DNA of 7,405 bases from DAOMOD01 sp964526035 (GTDB lineage Bacteria; Pseudomonadota; Gammaproteobacteria; Xanthomonadales; BPKI01). Within the stretch, counting starts at the first letter, position 1; the number at the start of each line of letters is the position of its first letter. Location of the stretch: positions 1-7,405 of the forward strand of contig CAZGKE010000163.1 of assembly GCA_964526035.1 (NCBI GenBank). The letters are read 5' to 3'. Position numbers and translations under genes: made by a program. Positions 1 to 6,159 of this stretch are shown one piece after another. The notes beneath the pieces are model-generated. The model was not told the origin of the DNA. It ran no database searches and saw only the letters and a list, made by a program, of their open reading frames with translations.

Positions 1-57
1 GTAGATTCGGGGACGTAGGATCTTCGGACGCGGGTTCAATTCCCGCCGCCTCCACCA
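1..57 (+). ncRNA. ssrA: tmRNA (ssrA), 3' end only
   Basis: This is the 3' tRNA-like part of transfer-messenger RNA, which rescues stalled ribosomes and tags the unfinished protein for degradation. A T-arm is visible: stem GCGGG (30-34), loop TTCAATT (35-41), stem CCCGC (42-46). The 3' acceptor strand CGCCTCC (47-53), discriminator A54 and an encoded CCA (55-57) follow. The T at 51 sits where the U of the alanine-identity G3-U70 wobble pair is expected. The mRNA-like part with the tag ORF and the 5' end lie outside the window. A tRNA is less likely because the bases before the T-arm do not form an anticodon arm, and this 3' end matches gammaproteobacterial tmRNAs that I recall. A strong terminator follows at once. 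Confidence 0.9.
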
Positions 58-62
58 ACACC

Positions 63-92
63 AGCCCCGGCCGTTCACGGCCGGGGCTTTTT
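63..92 (+). terminator. Rho-independent terminator of tmRNA
   Basis: An 11-bp perfect stem (AGCCCCGGCCG at 63-73, CGGCCGGGGCT at 78-88) with a TTCA loop runs straight into T's (88-92). It begins 6 bases after the tmRNA CCA end, so it should stop ssrA transcription before the methyltransferase gene. Confidence 0.93.
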
Positions 93-135
93 GTTGCCTG
101 CAGCCGCCGGTGCGCCGCGCGGACCGGGTCGAAGG

Positions 136-164
136 TTCCCTGGCTGGCCCCCTTCCGCGATAAT
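136..164 (+). promoter_or_regulatory. Possible promoter of the HEN1-like gene
   Basis: A good -10 element, GATAAT (159-164), lies 17 bp after a weak -35, TTCCCT (136-141). The predicted start of transcription near 171 would give a leader of about 34 bases before the GTG at 205. The strong terminator upstream means the gene needs its own promoter, which supports the call, but the -35 is poor. Confidence 0.35.
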
Positions 165-204
165 GGTTCGGATGCGCAATCCTGCCTGTACTCTTGATTA
201 GTCG

Positions 205-807
205 GTGCCCAGTCCTCTTCACCGCGCCCGTATCAATGTAGTTGTCCGTGAAATGCTGTCGAGCGGCGCCCGTCGGGTAGCCGATCTCGGCTGCGGACAC
301 GGCGAACTGCTGCAGTGGCTGCGTGGACACGATCAGTTCACGCACCTTTTTGGAGTCGACGTCGACGTGCGCGCCCTCGCGGAAGCGAGATCACGACTGG
401 GCATAGACCTGCTCCAGCCCGATGCGCGTCTGCAGGTTTCCTTCGGCTCCTTCGAGGATGCGGAGCTGGATATGCCTGCCGTCGATGCAGCCGTCATGCT
501 GGAAACCATCGAACACGTCGACCCCGGTCGCCTGCCCCGAGTCGAGCAGACCGTGTTCGGCCAGCTGCGTCCTTCGCTGGTGCTGATCACCACGCCCAAC
601 AAGGAATACAACCCCCTGCACGGCCTGTCGGAGCGTCAACGCCGTCACCCGGGTCACCGCTTCGAGTGGACGCGGGCCCAGTTCAGGTCATGGTGCAGCG
701 GCGTCGCCGAGCGGCGCGGCTACACCATCCGGTTCACGGATATCGGACCAAGCGACCCTGTGCTCGGAAGCTCGACACAGATGGCGCGCTTTGACAAGGC
801 GGCGTGA
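205..807 (+). CDS. HEN1-type RNA 3'-terminal ribose 2'-O-methyltransferase, stand-alone catalytic domain
   Basis: Predicted SAM-dependent methyltransferase of 200 residues. Motif I is ADLGCGHGE (26-34). The motif LETIEH supplies E100, E103 and H104, TPNKEYN is at 130-136, and GHRFEWTR at 150-157 supplies H151. Together these match the metal-binding set (Glu, Glu, His, His) and signature blocks of HEN1, which methylates the 2'-OH of the last RNA nucleotide in a metal-dependent reaction. Bacterial Hen1 known from RNA repair is about 460 residues, carries an N-terminal domain, and sits beside Pnkp; here only the catalytic domain exists and no Pnkp is present. The GTG start is chosen because TAG stops the frame at 199-201 and the N-terminal LHRAR segment looks like the family. 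No clear Shine-Dalgarno is seen. It is probably monocistronic, with an upstream terminator and a convergent neighbour. Class assignment is confident; substrate is unknown. Confidence 0.85.
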   Translation: MPSPLHRARINVVVREMLSSGARRVADLGCGHGELLQWLRGHDQFTHLFGVDVDVRALAEARSRLGIDLLQPDARLQVSFGSFEDAELDMPAVDAAVMLETIEHVDPGRLPRVEQTVFGQLRPSLVLITTPNKEYNPLHGLSERQRRHPGHRFEWTRAQFRSWCSGVAERRGYTIRFTDIGPSDPVLGSSTQMARFDKAA

Positions 808-843
808 TCGCCCAGCCGAGTCACGGTCTGGCAAGAGGATCCC

Positions 844-3800
844 TTACGGAATCTCGCATTCGCGCCCAAGCATCGATGTGAGTCGAATCAGGTCCAGCGA
901 GCCGCTGCCGAATCCATCCTGCACGCTGTCCCATTCGATGCGGGCGCTGTCCGGACCGAGCGCGCTGAACACCAGCTCGCCCCAGGGCCTTCGCTCGACG
1001 TGGTCGGGGTCGAATGCCGGCGGGAACTGTGCGCCGTCGGCACTGACCAATTCAATGACCGCGCTGCCGCCCTGGATCGGGCCGTTGCCGATGAACCAGC
1101 GCTGCTCGCCACCGAGATAGGCATACCAGACCACCAGCAGCTGCCGCGATTCGTCCTCCCCGAACACCTGTACTTGCAATCCGTGACCATCCTCGATGGG
1201 TTGATACCAGGTGCCGCTGTGACACGCCGTGATGGCGATGCCGGCGTCTGCTTCGTCACCGCCGCCGGCGGGCAGAATGAGTCGGGTCAACGGCATGCTG
1301 CCATCGGCGAAGCCGGGATAGTTGCTGATCCAGTTCACCTGCCCCTGGCTGTTGGAATCGAAGTGGAACTCCGCCTCGCCCCAAGCCTCGCGGACCACGT
1401 CCGCGGGATCGAACGCCGGAGGAAATCCGCCGCCGCGGGTGATGGTGAGCGGGACGCGCACGCTGAACTCGTCCGCCACGCCGACGCCGATCAGCCAGAC
1501 CGGCTCGCCGTCCAGGTAGGTGTACCAGGTGGCAAGCAGGGCCAGCACGCCATCGCTATCGATGGCTTCCAGCAGCCAGCCGTGCCCGTCCTGCGCCGGA
1601 TCGAACCAGGTTCCGGAAACGTCGGCGGCAATGGGATGACCGGGCGCACCCTCCAGGTCCGCGAGCGCTACGCGCCAGACGCCGCGCCCGTAAGTGAATG
1701 CGTGCAGGGTCGGTCCGCCGGGCGCATTGGCGGCAATCGCCAATCGCTCCACGATGGCATTGGCGAAGCCGGTATTCTCGCGCGCCCAGCTCTGGCCTCC
1801 GTTCAGGGTGACGAACACGCCGATATCGGTGGCGACGTACAGCCGCTCGCGATTCTGGGGATGGATCGCGATGTCATGCACGGCAATGTCGGGGAGGCGC
1901 CCGGCGCCCTGACCATCGATGGCGGTCCACGTCGCGCCCGCGTCAGCGCTGCGCCACACATGCTCGCCGCCAAACGTCGAGTAAGTTGCATAGGCCACAT
2001 CGGCGTCCACCGGATCGAAGCGCAGCGATGACACCCAACCGCTGCGGGGCGAAACCATCGCAAGCTGTGTATCCGGCCCGCTGCCGACCGCGTCGCTGCT
2101 GCGGTAGATGCCGACCCGGTTGCCGACCAGCAGGCGGCTGTTGTTGACCGGCGATACGTCGATCGCTGAAATCCGGTGATCAAAACCCTGACCGAGCACG
2201 GCGCTCGCCGGCTGCCAGAGGTCGCCCTGATTCACCGTCCGCCAGACCCGTGTCCCGCCGGCATAGAGACGATCCGGCGCAGCGCGATCGATGACGAACG
2301 GCATGATGAAGATCGGCGTATCGTTGATCCCGCTGGTGACGGTGGTCCAGTTCTGTCCGCCGTTGGTTGAACGGCGGATCGAGACGTTCTGCGCGCTGAA
2401 GAAGATCACATCGTCGTTGCGCGGATCGATGGCGACGCTGGCGCCATCGCCACCGGATATGAACTGCCACTGCAGCGGCGCCATGCCGTCGCGCCACAGC
2501 TGCGTTCCATTGTCCTGCAGGCCGCCGAACACGACCGAGCCGCTGGCGCTCACGGTGCCGGTGTAGAACTGCGTGGTTCCCAGACCGCTGATTCGTTCAC
2601 TCCAGCCGATGGCGGGTTCACCGGTGCCCAGACACGCTGCATGGTTGCCGCGGCGCACCGGGCCCGCATCGCCCAGGGTCACCGCCATGCCGCCGTCGGT
2701 CGCCACGAACAGCCAGCGCCTGCCCTGGGCGTAACTGGGATGAAACGCCATCGCGTGGACATCGGCGTGCGTGTAATAGGTGCTGTTGAACGGCCACCAT
2801 TCGGAGGCCTTCCCGAAGGTCTGCGCTCCATCGTCGGAGCGGTACATCTCCATGCCGCCGACCCAGACAATGTCGGGGTTCAGCGGGTTCACGGCAATGG
2901 CCATGTTGTACCAGCCGGCGCTGTAGATGAAGGTGCCCTGCCCGCAATTCCCATCCTCGAATCCGTAGCCGTAGCTCAACAGGTAGGTGGACAGCCGGTC
3001 AGGCGAGTCGTTGCGCAGTCGCGCTTCCCAGGTCATGCCGCCATCATTGGAACGGAAGATGGCGTGCAGACCGTTCTCATAGTCACCCTGCCCGTCGCCG
3101 GTACGATCGAACCCCGGCTGCGTGCCGGCGCTCAATGCGTAGACGATATCCGGGTTCGACGGCGCCAATGCCATCTGGGTGCGACCCATGCCCGGCTCGC
3201 TCAGCACCAGCAGCCACTCCGGCGTCTCTGCAGCCGCGTCCTCGCTGAGAAAGATCGAGGCCGGGCACGGACCGTTGCAGGCGGGCGGCAACACCGAACC
3301 GGGGAGCCAGTAGCGATCATCCGTCGAGCGCGACGCACAGCTTGCCAGCAGCCGATCCCCGGCATGACCAGGCAGCAGTTGCAGGTCGGTGCAGCCCTCG
3401 TAGAGGAGACCGCCCTGGTCATCAGTGGGGTTGAGCACGCGCACGAAGCTGGCCCCGCGATCATCGGACCGCCACACGCCGCTGTTGGTCGCGGCGTACA
3501 GGCGACGATGGTCGTGTGGGCTGATGACGATGTCCGACACATAGCGGAAGTCGGGGCCGCGCGTGCTCAGAAGCTGCGGCCAGGTGGCGCCGTTGTCGGT
3601 GGAGCGAAGGATGCCCTGCCCCCACATGGCAGCGTAGGGTCGCTCGCTGTTGCGGTAGAGCTCGCCGGTACCGGCATAGATCACGTCGGGATCCACCGGG
3701 TCCATTGCCAGCGCGCCGATGTTGAGGCTCACAGCTTCGTCCGACATGGATCGCCACTGGCCGCCCGAGTCCAACGATTCCCAGACGCCTCCGGACACGC

Positions 3801-4191
3801 CGCCCATCAGCAGCCGGAACGCGTTGCGCGGATCAAAGACCAGCGTGCGCATGCGCCCGGCCACGTTGGCCGGACCCATCCACTCCCATTCGCCTGCAGC
3901 GGCCTTGGCCTGCCCCAGGAAGCGGCCGGTCCTGCTGTCAAACTGTGGCAACGTCCGCGCCTGCGCTTCGGCGCGAACATAAAGCGCCGGATCCAGCTCG
4001 ATGATTCCTGCCGGCAGGCGTCGGGCCATATGCAGCGCAGCGCGACGCCCCGGTCCGCCTGGACGCTTTGCCGGCGGCATGGGCAGCGCCGCCGTCGCGA
4101 GCACAGCGCCCTCGGGTCGTTCCGGCCGGCTGCCGTGCATGCAGCCAGCCACGGACAGCGCCATCGCAACAAGCAGAAGGGAACGCATCAT
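844..4191 (-). CDS. Predicted outer-membrane lipoprotein with BNR/Asp-box beta-propeller and two C-terminal repeats
   Basis: A 1115-residue predicted secreted lipoprotein. The N-terminus is a short basic start, a hydrophobic stretch and lipobox VAGC with the lipidated Cys at 17; Met at +2 does not signal inner-membrane retention by the enteric rule. Residues about 100-840 hold Asp-box repeats of the form S-x-D-x-G-x-x-W/F, for example at 139-146, 197-204, 242-249, 381-388, 452-459, 608-615, 748-755 and 795-802, interleaved with strands such as DPVDPDVIYAGTGE. This fits one or two beta-propellers of the Ycf48/sortilin/GH74-like type. Residues about 857-1104 are two related repeats. ATG at 4191 follows GGAGG (4198-4202) by 6 bases; a second ATG is at 4188. 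The open frame runs to 4368 but would enter tRNA-Glu. No sialidase RIP motif or other catalytic signature is evident, so enzyme activity is not claimed. No clear promoter was found in 4192-4264. Confidence 0.85.
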   Translation of the reverse strand: MMRSLLLVAMALSVAGCMHGSRPERPEGAVLATAALPMPPAKRPGGPGRRAALHMARRLPAGIIELDPALYVRAEAQARTLPQFDSRTGRFLGQAKAAAGEWEWMGPANVAGRMRTLVFDPRNAFRLLMGGVSGGVWESLDSGGQWRSMSDEAVSLNIGALAMDPVDPDVIYAGTGELYRNSERPYAAMWGQGILRSTDNGATWPQLLSTRGPDFRYVSDIVISPHDHRRLYAATNSGVWRSDDRGASFVRVLNPTDDQGGLLYEGCTDLQLLPGHAGDRLLASCASRSTDDRYWLPGSVLPPACNGPCPASIFLSEDAAAETPEWLLVLSEPGMGRTQMALAPSNPDIVYALSAGTQPGFDRTGDGQGDYENGLHAIFRSNDGGMTWEARLRNDSPDRLSTYLLSYGYGFEDGNCGQGTFIYSAGWYNMAIAVNPLNPDIVWVGGMEMYRSDDGAQTFGKASEWWPFNSTYYTHADVHAMAFHPSYAQGRRWLFVATDGGMAVTLGDAGPVRRGNHAACLGTGEPAIGWSERISGLGTTQFYTGTVSASGSVVFGGLQDNGTQLWRDGMAPLQWQFISGGDGASVAIDPRNDDVIFFSAQNVSIRRSTNGGQNWTTVTSGINDTPIFIMPFVIDRAAPDRLYAGGTRVWRTVNQGDLWQPASAVLGQGFDHRISAIDVSPVNNSRLLVGNRVGIYRSSDAVGSGPDTQLAMVSPRSGWVSSLRFDPVDADVAYATYSTFGGEHVWRSADAGATWTAIDGQGAGRLPDIAVHDIAIHPQNRERLYVATDIGVFVTLNGGQSWARENTGFANAIVERLAIAANAPGGPTLHAFTYGRGVWRVALADLEGAPGHPIAADVSGTWFDPAQDGHGWLLEAIDSDGVLALLATWYTYLDGEPVWLIGVGVADEFSVRVPLTITRGGGFPPAFDPADVVREAWGEAEFHFDSNSQGQVNWISNYPGFADGSMPLTRLILPAGGGDEADAGIAITACHSGTWYQPIEDGHGLQVQVFGEDESRQLLVVWYAYLGGEQRWFIGNGPIQGGSAVIELVSADGAQFPPAFDPDHVERRPWGELVFSALGPDSARIEWDSVQDGFGSGSLDLIRLTSMLGRECEIP
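880..1224 (-). repeat. C-terminal protein repeat 2 of the BNR lipoprotein
   Basis: Residues about 990-1104 of the lipoprotein. It repeats the pattern of its neighbour: SGTWY, DGHG, WYAYLGGEQRW, IG, FPPAFDP and WGE, ending LIRL. The segment between the two repeats (about 973-989) is rich in Gly, Asp and Ala and looks like a linker. Confidence 0.75.
1276..1623 (-). repeat. C-terminal protein repeat 1 of the BNR lipoprotein
   Basis: Residues about 857-972 of the lipoprotein. It has the order SGTWF, DGHG, WYTYLDGEPVW, IG, FPPAFDP and WGE, then a beta-rich tail ending LTRL. The same order recurs in repeat 2. From memory, similar modules end many secreted proteins of Xanthomonadales relatives; their function is unknown to me. 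Confidence 0.75.
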
Positions 4192-4197
4192 GGCTGG

Positions 4198-4202
4198 CCT
4201 CC
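4198..4202 (-). promoter_or_regulatory. Shine-Dalgarno that sets the BNR lipoprotein start
   Basis: GGAGG on the - strand lies 6 bases before ATG 4191 and 9 before ATG 4188. It is the best ribosome site in the region and coincides with the start of a signal peptide, so the longer open frame up to 4368 is rejected. Confidence 0.75.
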
Positions 4203-4270
4203 GGGGTGGCGTCGGCTTACTCGGTTCAAGTCTACCGAATCGCATGGATGCGCAAGCCGCGCATAAAGCA

Positions 4271-4292
4271 AAGGCCGCACGAAGGCGGCCTT
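4271..4292 (-). terminator. Likely terminator of the tRNA operon
   Basis: On the - strand an 8-bp stem AAGGCCGC/GCGGCCTT encloses a 6-base CTTCGT loop and is followed by a broken T-run (T, GC, TTT). It lies about 40 bases past the 3' end of tRNA-Glu and before the lipoprotein gene. The weak T-tract lowers confidence. Confidence 0.55.
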
Positions 4293-4332
4293 GCAGGGTG
4301 TTGCATCGTTGTCGGACAAGCCACAAAAAAGG

Positions 4333-4408
4333 TGGCGTCCCCACGGGGATTCGAACCCCGGTCGCCACCGTGAAAGGGTGGTGTCCTAGGCCTCTAGACG
4401 ATGGGGAC
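4333..4408 (-). tRNA. gltT: tRNA-Glu (TTC)
   Basis: A 76-base cloverleaf. Acceptor GTCCCCA (4408-4402) pairs with TGGGGAC, followed by discriminator G and an encoded CCA (4335-4333). The anticodon stem CCACC/GGTGG encloses loop CTTTCAC with anticodon TTC at 4374-4372. The T-arm contains GGTTCGAATCC. It is the second gene of a two-tRNA operon, 48 bases after tRNA-Ala. The gene symbol follows common E. coli usage for Glu-TTC and is not locus-specific. Confidence 0.97.
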
Positions 4409-4456
4409 GCACAAGACGAGGAGTGCTAAGACGCTGTTTTCGTTGTTGTAATTCGT

Positions 4457-4532
<76 letters not shown>

Positions 4533-4544
4533 AGGGGGAGCGGA

Positions 4545-4573
4545 AGGATAGGGATCGCCGTGCGGAGCGTCAA
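4545..4573 (-). promoter_or_regulatory. Promoter of the Ala-Glu tRNA operon
   Basis: On the - strand, -35 TTGACG (4573-4568), a 17-bp spacer and -10 TATCCT (4550-4545) form a near-consensus sigma-70 promoter. The predicted start near 4538 is about 6 bases before tRNA-Ala. The bases after the -10 (TCCGCTCC) are GC-rich, as is typical of stable-RNA promoters under growth-rate or stringent control. The -35 begins only 10 bases after the stop codon of the DUF1249 gene. Confidence 0.78.
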
Positions 4574-4582
4574 GCCTGATCG

Positions 4583-5086
4583 TCACCCACAGGCCAGTAC
4601 GCGACCTCCGGTCAGCCTGGTGGACGCCAGCCAGGGCTGCAAAGAATGTCGGCTATGGCCATGATCTCCCAGAAACTCCAGCCATTTTCCGAAAAAAGTG
4701 TTCATGTTCAATCTGCGCTCGAGCCAGCCGTCCGCCGGGGGGCAGGGACCCAGCAAGCGCTCGAAGCGGGTACCGACGGCACAGTGGCTGACCTCGGTGA
4801 GGCGGGCATCGAGATACACCCGGATGCTGGCCGCGGGCTCCGGCAAGGGCTCGCCGCCATCGACGAATCCGTAGCTGAGCTCCAGCGAAATCGTGTAGGG
4901 CTGACGCTCCTGCACGTCGACGCGCAGGTCCAGGCCGTCGCCGACGGTTGAGCGATAGCTGCCTACCGGCAGCTGCGCCGGATCGAACATCCGCGACAGA
5001 CGGCGATGGTTCTCGGCATACAGCGCCATCAGCCACGGGAAGCGCCTGGGGCCTGGTGGAAGTCTGAGTGCAGAGTCGAAAGCCAT
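4583..5086 (-). CDS. yqiB: DUF1249 (YqiB-like) protein of unknown function
   Basis: A 167-residue soluble protein with no signal peptide or membrane segment. Blocks that match my recollection of DUF1249 are FPWLMALYAENHRRL (16-30), SYRSTVGDGLDLRVDV (43-58), RVYLDARLTEVSHC (89-102) and NTFFGKWLEFL (129-139). E. coli YqiB is somewhat shorter (about 140 residues) and sits between nudF and cpdA; here those neighbours are absent and the gene lies between ppsR and a tRNA operon. No biochemical role is known to me. ATG 5086 is chosen because the conserved FPWLMALYAEN block lies upstream of or around the next Met (residue 20, base 5029). There is no good Shine-Dalgarno; instead TATGAT sits 6 bases before the ATG, so a leaderless mRNA is possible. 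No terminator separates it from the tRNA promoter. Confidence 0.82.
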   Translation of the reverse strand: MAFDSALRLPPGPRRFPWLMALYAENHRRLSRMFDPAQLPVGSYRSTVGDGLDLRVDVQERQPYTISLELSYGFVDGGEPLPEPAASIRVYLDARLTEVSHCAVGTRFERLLGPCPPADGWLERRLNMNTFFGKWLEFLGDHGHSRHSLQPWLASTRLTGGRVLACG

Positions 5087-5228
5087 GACTCGATCATAGC
5101 GGTGCGGTGCGCACGGCGCGAGTGACGCGGAAACACCACATTTTAACGCCCGTGTTGCAAGGGGACTTCTGCATCACCTGCCCATGAACGACAAGGCCGC
5201 GCCGAATCCGTGCCCCGCTCCGTGTCGC
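5087..5228. other. Spacer between DUF1249 gene and ppsR
   Basis: 142 bases between the ppsR stop and the DUF1249 start. Apart from the TATGAT near the DUF1249 start, I see no gene, no convincing terminator for ppsR and no repeat. Confidence 0.5.
5093..5098 (-). promoter_or_regulatory. Possible -10 element for a leaderless DUF1249 transcript
   Basis: TATGAT (5098-5093 on the - strand) ends so that a start 7 bases downstream falls on the A of ATG 5086. No good -35 is seen at 16-18 bp. The call rests on one hexamer and the lack of a Shine-Dalgarno. Confidence 0.35.
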
Positions 5229-6044
5229 TCAGAACATGTTCCGATTGATGCCGAGCTGCGCAAGCACCTTGCTGCCGATTTCCTCGATCGAGGTATGAGT
5301 CGTGTTGAGGTGCGGAATGCTTTCCAGGCGGAACAGCTTCTCGGCCTGACTGACCTCGGTGCGGCACTGCCCGATCTGCGCATAGCGACTGTTCGGTCGC
5401 CGGGCCTGACGGATCTGCTGCAGGCGATCCGGGTCGATGGTCAGGCCGAACAGTTTCTCGCGATGCGCCTTCAGGCGCTTCGGAAGCCCTTCCGCCTCGA
5501 GATCCTCGACGGTCAGCGGATAGTTCGCCGCGGCGACGCCGAAATGCAGCGCCATGTACAGGCAGGTTGGAGTCTTCCCCGAACGCGACACGCCGAGGAG
5601 AATCACGTCGGCATCCTGGTAGTTGGGGTCCATGCCATCGTCGTGGGACAGGGCGTAGTTGGTGGCGTTGATGCGCTTCTCGTACTCCGCCGAGTTGGTC
5701 ACTCCATGGGCGCGCCCCACCTGGGGCTTGCGCGCGATGCCGAGTTCCTTTTCGAGCGGCGTCAGAAACGGCGCGAACACGTCCAGCATCAATGCGCCCG
5801 AGTCGGACAGGATCAGGCTCAGTCGCTCGTCAATCACCGTGTTCACCACGATGGGGCGTGCGCCGCTGCTGTCGCCGACGGCGCGGATCCTCTCGACGGC
5901 CTGTCTGGCCTTGGACTCGGTGTCGACGAAGGGTATGCGCAGGGAGTCGAACTGCAGCCCCTCGAACTGGGTAAGCACGCTGTGACCAATGGTTTCGGCA
6001 GTGATGCCGGTGCCGTCGGAAATGTAGAAAACCGTGCGTCGCAT
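5229..6044 (-). CDS. ppsR: PEP synthase regulatory protein (bifunctional kinase/pyrophosphorylase, DUF299)
   Basis: A 271-residue cytoplasmic enzyme. In this family it inactivates PEP synthase by ADP-dependent phosphorylation of an active-site threonine and reactivates it by Pi-dependent removal that yields pyrophosphate, so it sets the direction of carbon flow between pyruvate and PEP. The family N-terminus FYISDGTGITAET (6-18) is intact, and the P-loop GVSRSGKTPT (151-160) is complete. RINATNYALSHDDG (124-137) is another conserved block. Length is close to the E. coli protein (277). ATG 6044 is preceded by GGGAG (6054-6050) at 5 bases and matches the conserved N-terminus; the frame stays open to 6467 but that would overlap ppsA. 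It diverges from its target gene ppsA across 115 bp, an arrangement seen widely in Proteobacteria. Confidence 0.95.
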   Translation of the reverse strand: MRRTVFYISDGTGITAETIGHSVLTQFEGLQFDSLRIPFVDTESKARQAVERIRAVGDSSGARPIVVNTVIDERLSLILSDSGALMLDVFAPFLTPLEKELGIARKPQVGRAHGVTNSAEYEKRINATNYALSHDDGMDPNYQDADVILLGVSRSGKTPTCLYMALHFGVAAANYPLTVEDLEAEGLPKRLKAHREKLFGLTIDPDRLQQIRQARRPNSRYAQIGQCRTEVSQAEKLFRLESIPHLNTTHTSIEEIGSKVLAQLGINRNMF

Positions 6045-6075
6045 TCTGACTCCCGTGAACTCGGCCGGACCGCGC

Positions 6076-6104
6076 TTGCCCCTGCCGTCGCTGCGCCGCA
6101 TCAT
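6076..6104 (+). promoter_or_regulatory. Possible ppsA promoter
   Basis: TTGCCC (6076-6081), a 17-bp spacer and CATCAT (6099-6104) each match 4 of 6 consensus bases. The predicted start near 6111 gives a leader of about 49 bases. The -10 overlaps TATGAT of the opposite strand. Confidence 0.4.
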
Positions 6105-6128
6105 ACGCGGCTGCTGCGCGGATATCTC
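6100..6128 (-). promoter_or_regulatory. Possible ppsR promoter
   Basis: On the - strand TATGAT (6105-6100) is a good -10, but the hexamer 17 bp upstream, GAGATA (6128-6123), is a weak -35. The predicted start near 6093 gives a leader of about 49 bases before ATG 6044. The -35 region falls inside the palindrome at 6118-6131. Confidence 0.4.
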
Positions 6129-6131
6129 CGC
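6118..6131. promoter_or_regulatory. 14-bp imperfect palindrome between ppsR and ppsA
   Basis: GCGGATATCTCCGC has arms GCGGA and TCCGC around a 4-base centre. It overlaps the putative ppsR -35 and lies about 8-21 bases into the predicted ppsA leader. It could be an operator or a small RNA hairpin. No known regulator is recognised, and arms this short can arise by chance. Confidence 0.3.
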
Positions 6132-6159
6132 CCTCCCCTTTCCTCCGGAGCGCAATACC

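Noticed and set aside
1..205. Genomic island attached at the tmRNA 3' end
   Set aside because: tmRNA is a common integration site, but I found no integrase, no second copy of the tmRNA end in the window, and no clear composition shift.
808..843. Bidirectional terminator between the convergent methyltransferase and lipoprotein genes
   Set aside because: Only a weak CCAG/CTGG match is present in the 36-bp gap, without a T-run.
1000..2031. 343-codon open frame on the + strand
   Set aside because: It is antisense to the C-terminal repeats of the lipoprotein, which are clearly the coding strand.
844..4191. Sialidase (exo-alpha-sialidase) annotation
   Set aside because: Asp-boxes alone are shared by many propellers; no RIP motif or arginine triad is recognisable.
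2641..4266. 541-codon open frame on the + strand
   Set aside because: It is antisense to the Asp-box propeller gene, is low in recognisable motifs, and is typical of the shadow frames of GC-rich coding DNA.
4192..4368. Longer open frame for the lipoprotein, starting at 4368
   Set aside because: It would run through the tRNA operon terminator and into tRNA-Glu, lacks a signal peptide at its start, and the GGAGG plus lipoprotein signal place the start at 4191.
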